Positions 33,975 through 45,329 of a DNA stretch of 64,000 bases are shown here, piece by piece. This DNA is from Lepisosteus oculatus (taxonomy: Eukaryota > Chordata > Actinopteri > Semionotiformes > Lepisosteidae): contig NC_090712.1 of the NCBI RefSeq assembly GCF_040954835.1, positions 6,953,284 through 7,017,283 of the forward strand, written 5' to 3'. Numbering within the stretch: position 1 is the first letter of the stretch; every line of letters begins with the position of its first letter. Made by a program: the position numbers and the translations under genes. The notes under the pieces were generated by a model that searched no databases, was not told the DNA's origin, and was given only the letters and a program-made list of their open reading frames with translations.

Positions 33975-35230
33975 CTTTCCTACTCTGCGTTCTGTGGGAT
34001 TCCGGTCACGCATAAGGTTCCTCTAATTCTACCTATAGGTTCCCTGACACCTACGGTCATAAACTTTCCATCGCCATGCAGAGAAAAATCCTCAATGGGA
34101 CTGAGTAATGGAGAATATGGTGGAAGGAAGACTTGGATTTTAGGGTGGTTGGTGAACCATTCCCTGACTACTACTGCATGTTGGAAGCTTACATTGTCCC
34201 GAATGGCAAAATACATGTACAGTAAGTATTGTCTGGGGCCCCGAGTTGGAACAATCAGTCATGCAGCGCATCAGGGAATGCCAGCAGATGTGTTGAGTTG
34301 ACTTTGTGACTGATTGCAGCACAATGGGTGATGCTCAGACCCCTTTGGCCTGAGACCTCCACCATTGCTCTCGGTCCTGTGATGTTTCTTCCCCATCGCC
34401 GCCTTGTAGACAGATTGAACCTTTCCTCATCAACATGGATGAACTCATTTGGGGCAGCATTTGCGTCAAGCTCCAAGATTCTCTGAATAAAGATAGGATC
34501 ATATAGATACAGTGATGAGGATATTGTGCATTTCTCTTACAGTACTGTATACTGTAACAATACTTCCCTACACCTTTGTGCAAGACAAGTGCACACTACT
34601 GTACTGAGATTCAGAGCTTACCTGCACATATAAGTAGCACATCTTTCACACGATCACCGTTTCTCTCAAATGGCACACGATATATTTGCTTCATAGACAT
34701 CCTGTGCCTTCTCAGCACGCGATCAGTGGTGCATATGGATATATGTCTATGTTGTGAAACATTCCATTGTCCTCTGGTATGTGGCGTTGGATTTCATGAG
34801 TCTTAGGGCATTATTTGCCAACACCGTTCACTATTTCAGCCTCTTGTTTGGAGGTGAGCAGTTGGTTTCACCCACCAGCCCCTGGTCTTCTGAATTCTGC
34901 ATACAAACTATGCCTAGTCACGCTGTTATGTGTGTTGCTATGAGAGTCAAATATCCCACAAGTTACTTTAAAGTTTTACCCACTCAGCTGTTCTCAGTCC
35001 TAAAGGTTCAGATGATTCCAACTACAGTGAACCGGCTCAGATTGGGCTTCACTCTCCATCCTGCTTCCCGCATACTCATTCCATGGTTGATCCCATTATC
35101 AATTAGAACAGCTCTTAGTTCATTTGAAATTTGTTTCTTCCTCTTCCTCTATTTCTTCCCCTACCTCTTGGTCTACATGCTCTTTGTTGCTCCATTGTTT
35201 TCTGTACTGACCGCTTCTGTGCCCTTTTTA
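33975..35230 (-). pseudogene. decayed IS630/Tc1-superfamily transposase gene
   Basis: Fragments in several minus-strand frames fit one fish DDE transposase family. An Arg/Gly-rich N-terminus with a helix-turn-helix reading 'MREAGWRVKPNLSRF' lies near 35000-35230. A block with 'MKQIYRVPFERN' lies near 34640-34710. The first catalytic block reads FIHVDEERFNL (about 34400-34440), then 'RDNVSFQHA' and 'PPYSPLLSPIEDF' (near 34085-34200), ending in SPIE. The frame changes several times, so it is inactive. About 140 bases separate the second and third blocks; the gap begins with a good donor (34622) and ends with an acceptor (34483), but direct joining is out of phase. Terminal repeats were not found. 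Confidence 0.7.
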
Positions 35231-36218
35231 TTTTTGGAGAACTGAGTGAGACTATTTGACTGATTGTGTTTGTTCAGGTGAGGACTGTTGTAGTTCATTG
35301 TTACTTTGAGCGTTACCAGGTGATTCACGGATTAGCAGTCATGGCCCAAGTATTCTTACAATGACTATTGGGCTTATACATGGAGGATTGTGTGAAGTGT
35401 TTTGCAACATGAGTCAACCTGAATTGCAAATTGAGTTGAAACAAGTAGAATGTGCGTTCAGTTCTGCAGAGCTGGTGCATTGTTCCGGGAATTTTGTATT
35501 GATATCAGATCGCTCTGTGTGTGCATTTGGACACAGTGCAATTGCAACTGGGAAGAACTGTAAGACACCGTCTTCATGTGAGCCCTCTTTGCCTTCTGCC
35601 CTTTGTTTCTTTCATGTAGTGGAAATGTGAAGTTGATTAGTTCCAAAATGTTGTTATGCTTCATTTTGTGCTACATTTGAAACTGATCCAGAATGCAAAA
35701 TTAACACAGGTGGCAGATGTTCTGAATAAAAATGTCAAAAGCTGTACTTTAAAAAACATATCTTCCTCTAAGCACAAAAGGTGCATCCTATCTATAATGT
35801 GGATTAGCTGTAGCTGATATTCCTCAGAATAATGCATTATTGGGCAGATCCCAAATTGTTACACTATCATGCTGTAATAGTCAATAAATATACATTACAA
35901 AAACTATGTTAAAGGTGTTCTGAAAGGAATATATAAAGTACAGCACATAAAATTGATTTTTTTATGGTGTTCCCAAGAAATTTCCTGACTCAAAGAGCAG
36001 TTGTTTTCTTGACAGATTATTGTTTTATCACTTGGAATTTCCTGAAGTGGCCAAAGTGGTTCCATATGATTCATCGTCATTTTCAATAGCTGTTTCATTT
36101 GTGTATTTATTTTTTAAACAACTCTTCTCTGAGGAGCATTGGGGGTTCCTAAACCTCAACCAATTCCAGGACTTTTACTTTTCAAGTGACGATTCCAATT
36201 CCAGTAATTACCACAGTG

Positions 36219-36346
36219 CAGAAGTGCAGTTCCAAGATCTTCACAGGCTTTCTTTATTCCAGTAAATACAGCCCTGTGTAACAATCCAGTTCTGAGATAT
36301 TCCCAGACTGGCTTTATTCCAGTACAGTAATCCAGACCTGTGCAAG
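36219..36346. repeat. two-copy direct repeat of about 60 bp
   Basis: Copies at about 36219-36277 and 36278-36346 share 'ccagttc..agat', 'ctttattccagta' and 'acctgtg'-like blocks. Origin unknown. Confidence 0.5.
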
Positions 36347-36839
36347 GATTTCAGTTAAGTAAACACAATTAGTGCTAGGAAATGTAATTAATAATAAAAG
36401 TATTCATGTTTGATAGCACAGGTCTGCAATTCAAAAGTAATTAAACACTAAGTAATGTGTGATTTCCTGTTTTTCCATAACAAAGGCATATGAAGTATAT
36501 TTATGGTACAAAATAAACTGCACTCAATTCACATTTGCTTTTCAAACTAAAAAACATTAATGGCATCACTCATTTTTTATAACCTGATAACCAGGTTTGT
36601 AAAAGCATCATCTGAAATAAAGTCATTTAAAACCACAACTTTCAAAAAGGTAATGGTGACAAAAAAGGCTGCTCAAGGTATCCAAGTATAACTAAAAGCA
36701 GAATAGAAAGAATTTTCATGGGGAGAAGCAGGGGTTAGTAAAGTACAGAAAACTAACACCTGGACTGTGCTGGGAACTGAGTAATCTTTTTGGGTTGGCT
36801 GACTGACCAGCGTCCAGGGCATGAAATCATGAACACCCC

Positions 36840-37085
36840 TGACTTGCGGAGAGTCGCTGCCTCATGACTGTGGGCCCGGCCCTCAGGTGTAGAGGAGGAG
36901 GAGGAAGCTTCCCCCTGACTCCCTGAGAGTCACTTTGAGAGGCACTGCCTCACGGCTGGGTAAGGCCCTCAGGGGATAGAGAAGAGGAGAGACCTCCCTG
37001 AGTCCCCGAGAGTCACTTTGAGAGGCACTGCCTCACGGCTTTGTTAGGGCCTCAGGGGATAAAGAAGAGGAGACAGACCCCCTGC
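36840..37085. repeat. tandem repeat, about 84-bp unit, three copies
   Basis: The second and third copies start at 36924 and 37008 with 'gagagtcactttgagaggca' and share 'ctgcctcacggct' and 'ccctcagggg'. The first copy is more diverged. No link to a known element. Confidence 0.75.
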
Positions 37086-37801
37086 CAGTAGTGCTTTTAT
37101 GCTGGAAATAATTATTTTTTGGATTCACATTAGTTGTATGCTTTCATTTGTTGGAAGGGCAAGGAGACACAAAGAATCACCTTTAGGGGAGCGAACTTAC
37201 CTTGTGTTTATCAGTACCTGGTGCCTGAGTTCAGCTCTCAGAAGGGTGAGGATTTTCACTGATCTCTCCCTTCCACTCTGTCCTCAGTGTGTACCACTCC
37301 CGGCAGGGAGAGTTACGCTACGCCCCCGGAAGACTCGTCATTCCACCTCGCATTCCAGCATGGTTCCCAGTTAGCCAATTTCACACACTCCTCTGTGCTC
37401 AGTATTAAGGTTTTCCTGGCTTGAGCAACTATCTCTTTCGCTGGAACTTCCTACTTGGTAAATGGCTTCCTGACCCTGGTTTGTTCCCCGACTACGTCTC
37501 CTGGTTTTGCTTTTGGCACTTTACTGATTGCTCTGGCTGTGACTCTCGGCTTTCTCGCAGCTTCTGGCTCCACTTCCCGTTCTGTACTTTTGCCTGGCTT
37601 GTTTACCTATGGATTTCGGACCTCGGATTGCTCTCTTGACTACACCTTTGGATGTTGTTCAGATTTTTCGGCATTGGGTCTTCAATACTATTCCCTAACA
37701 GGGAGAGGGTTCAGGGCACTAAAGTCAAGCAAAAACATTTATAAGAAGTCCCCTGTGCAATAAAGCTGTATAGTGAAGGTAATTAAAGATAAGATTATTT
37801 T

Positions 37802-38055
37802 ATTAGCAATTTCTAGCATTAGGAATTTGTCTTTTTCATATACCCCAGCTTGCTTCCCATGAGATACACAGACGGGGAGAGAAGCTTGGGGTCAGAGCAC
37901 AGGGTCAGCCATTGTACAGCACCCCTGAAGCAATTGGGGGCCTTGCTCAGTGGCCCAACGGAGTAGGATTCCTCTGCCAGCCTTGGGATTTGAACCAGCA
38001 ACCTTCCAGCCACAGCTGTAGATCCTTAGCCACAGTGCCACTGCTCCGCCAAGTG
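37802..38055 (-). mobile_element. tRNA-derived SINE, second copy
   Basis: Reverse-orientation relative of the 30440-30727 element. The B box on the minus strand (GGTTCAAATCC) lies near 37988-37998. It shares the 'cctactccgttgggcc' block and the 'gccccaagcttc'-type body (here read in reverse). More diverged, with small deletions. Confidence 0.8.
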
Positions 38056-39194
38056 AGGAGCATTCCCTCCCACTTCCAATTATCCGATCTGTCATGTACT
38101 GTTTTGATTTTATGTAACTGTATCTGATTGTATATGACCCAAGTGATTTTTACGTTTAGCTTTCTGTACATGTTTGATTTACTTCTCATGGAAGAAGCCA
38201 AAGACAAATTTCCACAGTTGTGGACAATAAAGTATCTACCTAATATGCCTGCTGCTGAAGGCTATAGTTTGTATGCATCTATACTATGCAAAAGGGGCAT
38301 ACGGAGGAGTCATCTGTTTCTGCCAGAGAGAAAATATGCCTGAAGCAGTACGTTTAAGATTTTCCTATACGTTTGCCTAACCCAGTGAGAACGTGTCACA
38401 CCCAGACTGGTGGCAGCCCATGGCTGCCACGAGAGACCACAGCAATCCCATGAGCGAGCACATTTCTCCTGGGGTTCCTTTCTGTTCAATCTCCCCCTTC
38501 CCAGCCAGCACCCTATCATCCATTCAATTTAATCTGGGTGTCCTGTTTGATTCCCGAAACACCACTGGAAAGGTGCTCTGTCATTGAGCTCCTGATACAC
38601 TCAGCTCTGATGTTTAGTCTCGGTGCTGGTGAACCTGAATCACAAGAAGCCCGAGACCTCAAACCTGCATGGAATCCTGTCCTGCCAGCTCCTTTCCCTG
38701 GGGGTTTGTCCTGTCCTGTTCCTGACCTGTTTTCCAGATCCTGTCTATCTTCTGCTAGCTCGTCAGCCATTTCTCGCTTCTCCTCTGCAAACCATCAGCC
38801 TGTGGAAAACATTTTTCAAGAGTTCCAGCTTGTGGATTCCCTGCTTGTCTGAAAGACATTTTGGTATTTTGGGGAGGTATCACATTCATTCATTCCCCTA
38901 TATAATAATGCTCTGGTGGTTTGCTTTAGACTAGCTACAGTACATAATGTAAACACCACGAAAATGAATATGGGTAGAAATATTTTTAATTTGCAGGAAA
39001 GATCACCAAAGAACATCTGCTTTGAAATGAAGCTATACACCAACTGCTTGTGTATTAGAGAAACGTTATATGACATCCCCCCCCCCAAAGATCTCAAATG
39101 TTTTTATTCCAGGTAATTTATGTATGAATGCACTGCTTGCATAAAAATAAAAAGAATCTAAAATCTTACTAAAATGAATTACTGCAGTTTGTGG
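38056..39194. other. gene-free region up to the retrovirus target site
   Basis: No coding exon recognised. The part at 38600-38770 has the C/T-rich, word-like composition common in fish LTR leaders, but no element could be delimited. The last four bases (39191-39194, GTGG) are the retroviral target duplication. Confidence 0.4.
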
Positions 39195-39569
39195 TGTTGT
39201 AACAGAAGAAATAAGGTTCTTGATCCCGAGATGAAGTAAAACAGATGAGTTTACTGCATGCAAGGAACAATAAAGCCTTGTATTGTTCAACATACTGGTA
39301 CAAACTTTTGGGTTATAAAGTGTTTTCTTCTCCGTTTCTGACGTCACTCGGTCTGATGGTAAAGAGGGGGGTTCATGGTATTTGGCCAGTTTACGATGTT
39401 CTGGACAAATGGTCAGTTTAAGATTACACCCAGGGGGGTTCCTAGCTTGCATCTGCAATCCTTACCAGTTAACCCCCTTTCCTGCCATAAACCCCAGCTT
39501 GTGACTTAGAAGTCTAAACCCCCTACAGAAAGGATTAAATTCAAACCCCCGTCTTCAAATCTTTCTTCA
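39195..39569 (-). repeat. retroviral 3' LTR
   Basis: 375-bp copy, closely similar to the 45961-46369 copy but lacking a 34-bp stretch. Its poly(A) hexamer reads AGTAAA where the 5' copy has AATAAA. The TATA region reads TTTATAA. Preceded on the minus strand by the polypurine tract at about 39570-39580. Confidence 0.92.
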
Positions 39570-40310
39570 TTCCCCCCTTATAAAATATGGCATACGTCAG
39601 TGTAGCCTATTTTTATACATACAATGTCAGGGCAGATCTTTCCTTTCTTGGTGAACAGGTATGTATTGCCATGACATTGTACGTTCCACGGTTATAGCAA
39701 GATGTGATACATGTTTTGTACAAGTGATAGTTACAATTATACACATAAAACAATCCTAATCCTACAAATACATAAAGTCCTAACCCAGGACCCAAACGCA
39801 GACCTCAGCCATGTGGAGATCTATCGTCAGGATCTTGGAACAGCAATATTGACCCAACTCCGATTATAATTTTTTTTGGCTGAATAGATATGCCAACACC
39901 CGGAATGTATTGATACCATATTCCCAGTAATGCTCCTCAGGCCTAACAAGCACACTGTTGGTCTAAGGAAGCATCAGACACAGAAACGGTAACAACATCC
40001 TTCTTTCTGTTCACTCAGTCTCTGGTGCCGTGGGTCGGTGAAAATGCGATGCGCGGATCCAGCGATCTCATCCTGTCACTCAGATGGCACAGTCAGTAGT
40101 TGGTGGCACTTGATATGGTCCCTCCCAACAGGATTGCAACGTCTGGCAGGGTATCTCTTCTTCATCTACACCCACTCGCCAGGTATCCGGTCGTGTCTCC
40201 CCTCTGCTGGAGGTCCCCAAGCGTCCGGCAAATGTTCATGAGCCCTGTGCACTGCTTCAGTTAACAAACCTACAATACTTTAATAGAGAGTTAGTAAATT
40301 CATCAGTGCG

Positions 40311-40532
40311 TTAGCCAAACTTGGCCTCCAGGGAGTTTCTTTGGCTGCCCGTGATGATCTCAAATGGGCTCAGTCTCACAGTTCTGTTTGCTCCAGCCCG
40401 CAAACCGCACAGGACTGCAGGTAGAGCATCTACCCACGATGTTCCTTCAGTTGATATTTCCTTAGTTGGTCTTTCAGACTGTATGTGATGGGGGCAATGT
40501 GACTTCCAACTTACCCCTAGTGAGGCTGGCAC
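40311..40532 (-). pseudogene. retroviral integrase fragment
   Basis: About 70 readable residues match the C-terminal part of the integrase core of gammaretrovirus-like pol: an Ala-Leu-Pro stretch, Cys-Gly-Leu-Arg, then Asn-Arg-Thr and LSPFEI followed by Thr-Gly. It is part of the provirus at 39195-46369 and is truncated on both sides. Confidence 0.75.
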
Positions 40533-40843
40533 ACCTTCCCAGTGTAGTATGCCCCTAGATCAGTATCCAAGGGGCAGGACAGTCCATACCACGGGATCAT
40601 CTTTGTCATACACTTGGGTATGTGACAGCCCACATCCCATCATCATACAACCCCACATTCTTTACACATTTGTTCTAACCACTATTAAACATCTATTAAA
40701 GGCCTCAGCCTGAATTCTCCCTTTTCCCCAATAGAGGTTTCACAGGGGTCTCAGACTCCCGCTTTCCCAGTGCCGCTCGTCTGGCATCTGCATCTGCATG
40801 GTGGTTACCTTGAGTTACTGGAATTCTTTATTTATTGTGTTAT

Positions 40844-41780
40844 TTACACCTTACTCCAGCTGCTTCTGTCGGCAGCTGTAAAACTACAGATCAGTTCAGA
40901 GACAAGCCCAGTATTCTCAACTGGAGTCCCTGCCGTTGTGAGAGAATCCTGTTTCTCCATAGCCATCCAGAATTGTGGCCTACATGCAACAAATACATAC
41001 ATTATATACATATACAGTAACCCTTTAACATCTTTCTTTTTACAATCTTCTATCAGTGCTCTTAACTGGCTTGCTGCGCTGAGGCAGTGGAGGGGCATTT
41101 TTCCAATTGTTAGCACCTTGAATTCTGTTGCAACAGCTCAGCCTGTTCTCTGTTCTCCCTCATGCATCAGAGAGGACCCATCAGTAAACAGTATTACATT
41201 TCCTTAAATTTTCACAGTCCCCCACTTTTTGGCTACAGCATCTAATGGTATAATAGTGCCTACCTCCATGCTCCTGCGTCAGCACAGCTGCCCAGAACCC
41301 TTTTTCCACACTTACATACAAAGAATGGTTGATCCCTCTGAGGAAACCCCAGTCTCAGCACCTGTAAGAGAGCTTGTTTCAAATTATTACAGGCGGCTTT
41401 TGCTGCTGGAACCAAGGCAATCTTGTCCTTGTACTGCACTCCCCCCTTAAGCAGATCTGTTAAGAGTTGTGCACCCCGTAAAAACATTGCACCCAGGCCC
41501 TGTTAAAATTTCACAATGCTAGACACAAAAGGGCCTTATCATAACTGCTTCTATTAGACACTCTAAAGCTGAAGCAACTCAGACTTGTGGGTTTCCTCGT
41601 CAGGGGAAGCACTCAGAATACCATCAACATACTGAGTGATCACAGTCAGTTGAAGCCACGTGATACCCTGTTCTGGATAGTCATTCTTTGTAATGCATAA
41701 TATTCCAACCCAATAGATCTGGGATAAAACCACCCATTAAAATCTGGTACTCAGCAAGTAAAACTTGCTGCCCCAATACT
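40844..41780 (-). pseudogene. retroviral reverse transcriptase / RNase H remnants
   Basis: Broken pol frames. The polymerase active-site box lies at 41620-41631 and reads YVDG, where YVDD is the catalytic form, so the second aspartate is lost. Downstream on the minus strand (41260-41487) a stretch with LGFPQRDQPFF resembles the connection to RNase H. Several frame changes occur. It is described only as a remnant. Confidence 0.7.
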
Positions 41781-42585
41781 CCTGTGGCCTCCTGCCGTCT
41801 TCCTACATGCATTACTCTATAGCACACTGTTGAACAGAGGAGTGAAACAAGCAGGACAGTAGTGCTCCAGTATGCCCTAACAGAGAAACCAACACTCCAT
41901 TAACAGTACATTTTTATCCACTGGACTGGGACAGATTTAGGGAGGCTATAAGGGATTTACAGGATCTAATCGTTAGGTAAACAGATTTTCTCACAAGACG
42001 TTATTCTCCCCAGTCTCGATTCTAAACCTACAGCGTTTCAGCATGTCTGGTTTCGAGACATTCGAATAAAACCAAATTGTTTCCACTATTGCAACTAATT
42101 GTATAAAAATACAAAAACTGTTTAACTACTTTTACGTCCACCTGTACTGTACTTATACGTTTCAGACGCTCTTATATTTTCCAATCTCCTTAAGTTGATT
42201 TTCGTCAAGTCTCTTTAGTTACGTCTCTAGCCAGTCCCGCTGGCTAAACACACTCACACCGTCATTTAGTATACCAAAACTCACAGTTACACTCATACAT
42301 GCCGGCACACAAATTCATAAAACTCACATACACATCGAGAATATATTTTTCTCTTCGTACTACAATGTGCTGTATTCTTGTTTTACTTCTACATTAATCC
42401 TTTTAATTCCTGAAGCGCACTCCAGGTTCGCTGCATTTCTAATTTCGGTTGCGGTGCTTTAACCCACCGGTCAATATCTTCCGGTTTTGCATTTGATCTT
42501 ATGGGGGAATCAGGGAAGGTAAGTGCGAGTGTGGACCCCCCTCTACGGGGTGCTAGACACTTAGAGTGACGCAGCCCCCGCTACA

Positions 42586-43042
42586 TCAGGCCCTCTCCCA
42601 CTTAGGGTGAGAGTACAGGTCTGCTGGCGCCCTCTGTTTAAGGGAGTCCTGTTCTGTCTCTATTACACTCGTACCAGGTGTCATCCCACTCAGACCCCCC
42701 GTCTCCATATGGTCACTGTGGGAATTGATCCCAATTATTTTCATTTCCTGCCTGTCTGTTCCCCTATGGGAGAGCAGGATATAACACATTAACTAGTGCA
42801 GTGCGACCAGGAACTAATTCTTCTTTTAGTTTCTGATTCTCCTGCACTGCCTCTTTTCGCTTTTGTTTATACTCTTTCGTAGCGAGTAAAGTATCTTTTC
42901 TTCCGGGTTTTTGTTTTCCCCGTAAACACACTTTTAAGTCACATCCCAATTTCTTTTTTTTCTCATGTATCTGCCACCACTGGTGCCGGCCGTGCACCAG
43001 GGTGGGAGCTACATGCTTGTGCTTTTGCCAATCAATACTCAT
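42586..43042 (-). pseudogene. possible gag remnant of the endogenous retrovirus
   Basis: Two overlapping minus-strand ORFs. The upstream one contains a Lys/Glu-rich coiled-coil-like segment (EYKQKRKEAVQENQKLKEEL). The position between leader and pol fits gag, but no matrix, capsid or zinc-knuckle motif is visible, so the call rests on position. Confidence 0.35.
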
Positions 43043-43615
43043 ATGCTTTCTTTACAGGCGTCTTCGCCCCAAATTCCCTCTGACAAACTGAGCTTTTCCC
43101 ATATTTTTCTCCTTCTTTTCCGTCAACTTAAACTTTTCCGATATATAAACGGACCCTTCCACCACTTTCTCAAACCATCAGTTAGCACACATGTTCGGTC
43201 TCTTTTACTTTTGTCGTGTGTGAGGTAATAGGTCATACAGTAAGGGGATGCTTTCACTTTAACCTGTGCATTCCTGCACTCATTCAGCCAAGGGCGTCTG
43301 TTACCTCCAGATCTAAATACCTCTCAGAGACTTTAGAGAGGATTTACACCGCACTGTTCACAGGTAAGGAACGAGACCTCGAAATCCCCTTTCTTGATCA
43401 GTAATTCACCATCCCCAGAACGCCAGCATCGCTGCTTTTGGCCCGGGGTGGACTTACGCTCTGAGCTCAATCAGGGCGATTCTCGGGTCTCAACGTCCTT
43501 TAAACCCTGCTACTTAATGCTTTGCTCTTTTATTATGAGGTGTGTTTATGTTAGTGTCGTGCGTGTGTATATGTATTTCACAAACAAGGAAAACACCAAA
43601 AACATACATACATAT

Positions 43616-44149
43616 TGTAACGCTTACGGCCGACAAGCAGTGTGTAAGAGCCGGCGTACCAGAGCAGGTGACGTCACCGCCCTTCCCTGTGATAGCAGGA
43701 CCACAGCTACTGGGCTGTGGAGAGATCTCTCTTTGGCTCACGGGGCTAGGTCGCTGCAGAGAGACGCGGAAGTCCCGGGTTCGAGCCCCGGACGGTGCAG
43801 GGGCCGACCTGATGCAGCAAGGGCGCCCGCCTGAGCCCCCGTTGCGTTACATTGGTGTCAGAAGTGGGGCGGGATAGCCCTTCGCCGGGGACGGCGATTT
43901 AAGCGGGGGAGAGTGTAACGCTTACGGCCGACAGGCGCTGTGTAAGAGCCGGCGTACCAGAGCGGGTGATGTCACCGCCCTTCCCTGTGATAGCAGGACC
44001 ACAGCTACTGGGCTGTGGAGAGATCTCTCTTTGGCTCACGGGGCTAGGTCGCTGCAGAGAGACGCGGAAGTCCCGGGTTCGAGCCCCGGAGGGTGCAGGG
44101 GCCGACCAGATGCGGCAAGGGCGCCCGCCTGAGCCCCCGTTGCGTTACA
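43616..44149 (+). mobile_element. miniature LTR element 1: LTR-62 bp-LTR (TRIM-like)
   Basis: Two 236-bp LTRs (43616-43851 and 43914-44149) begin TGTAACGC and end GCGTTACA. The 62-bp internal part (43852-43913) is only a primer site, TGGTGTCAGAAGTGGG, complementary to the 3' end of a vertebrate tRNA-Leu including CCA, plus a short spacer and a purine tract (AAGCGGGGGAGAG) touching the next LTR. ATAT lies on both sides (43612-43615 and 44150-44153). Each LTR carries a tRNA-like segment: A-box-like TGGCTCACGGG (43734-43744 in the first LTR) and B box GGTTCGAGCCC (43778-43788) inside a perfect 5-bp T stem with a 7-base loop. No coding capacity. I do not recognise the family. Confidence 0.88.
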
Positions 44150-44153
44150 ATAT

Positions 44154-45239
44154 TGTAACGCAACGGGGGCTCAGGCGGGCGCCCTTGCCGCATTAGTTTC
44201 TCTGCAGCGACCTAGCCCCGTGAGCCAAAGAGAGATCTCTCCACAGCCCAGTAGCTGTGGTCCTGCTATCACAGGGAAGGGCGGTGACGTCACCCGCTCT
44301 GGTACGCCGGCTCTTACACAGCGCCTGTCGGCCGTAAGCGTTACACTCTCCCCCGCTTAAATCGCCGTCCCCGGCGAAGGGCTATCCCGCCCCGCTTCTG
44401 ACACCAATGTAACGCAACGGGGGCTCAGGCGGGCGCCCTTGCCGCATCTGGTCGGCCCCTGCACCCTCCGGGGCTCGAACCCGAGACTTCCGCGTCTCTC
44501 TGCAGCGACCTAGCCCCGTGAGCCAAAGAGAGATCTCTCCACAGCCCAGTAGCTGTGGTCCTGCTATCACAGGGAAGGGCGGTGACATCACCCGCTCTGG
44601 TACGCCGGCTCTTACACAGCGCCTGTCGGCCGTAAGCGTTACACTCTCCCCCGCTTAAATCGCCGTCCCCGGCGAAGGGCTATCCCGCCCCACTTCTGAC
44701 ACCAATGTAACGCAACGGGGGCTCAGGCGGGCGCCCTTGCCGCATCAGGTCGGCCCCTGCACCGTCCGGGGCTCGAACCCGGGACTTCCGCGTCTCTCTG
44801 CAGCGACCTAGCCCCGTGAGCCAAAGAGAGATCTCTCCACAGCCCAGTAGCTGTGGTCCTGCTATCACAGGGAAGGGCGGTGACGTCACCTGCTCTGGTA
44901 CGCCGGCTCTTACACAGCGCCTGTCGGCCGTAAGCGTTACACTCTCCCCCGCTTAAATCGCCATCCCCGGCGAAGGGCTATCCCGCCCCGCTTCTGACAC
45001 CAATGTAACGCAACGGGGGCTCAGGCAGGCGCCCTTGCCGCATCTGGTCGGCCCCTGCACCGTCCGGGGCTTGAACCCGGGACTTCCGCGTCTCTCTGCA
45101 GCGACCTAGCCCCGTGAGCCAAAGAGAGATCTCTCCACAGCCCAGTAGCTGTGGTCCTGCTATCACAGGGAAGGGCGGTGACGTCACCCGCTCTGGTACG
45201 CCGGCTCTTACACACTGCTTGTCGGCCGTAAGCGTTACA
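44154..45239 (-). mobile_element. miniature LTR element 2: four LTRs in tandem, opposite strand
   Basis: Four LTRs at 44154-44345, 44408-44643, 44706-44941 and 45004-45239, separated by three 62-bp internals with the same primer site and purine tract as element 1. ATAT flanks it at 44150-44153 and 45240-45243. The first-listed LTR is 192 bp because 44 bp net, covering the B box and T arm, are replaced by a few bases (near 44193). The others are 236 bp. The similar ORFs of about 70 codons repeated along this array, and one in element 1, follow from the LTR repeat and are not genes. Confidence 0.88.
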
Positions 45240-45329
45240 ATATATATATCTTCTACTCCTGTTTCCTTTAAAAAAAAAAACCACGCCACGCCAATCCGTG
45301 CACGATCAAGGCGTAGCTAATCTCAGGAC

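Noticed and set aside
37099-37763. ORFs in C/T-rich sequence
   Set aside because: No family features; composition typical of repeat-derived DNA.
43734-43791. Functional tRNA gene in the LTR
   Set aside because: The T arm is perfect, but the D arm, anticodon stem and acceptor stem do not form a proper cloverleaf; only a tRNA-like promoter segment is claimed.
43616-45239. CRISPR-like or satellite array
   Set aside because: Unit is 298 bp, orientation flips, ends are TG...CA with target duplication, and a primer site and purine tract are present; an LTR element explains it better.
43966-45289. Repeated ORFs of about 70-100 codons starting MMSPPFPVIAG or similar
   Set aside because: They recur with the 298-bp period of the LTR arrays, and the frame is simply open in GC-rich repeat DNA; not genes.
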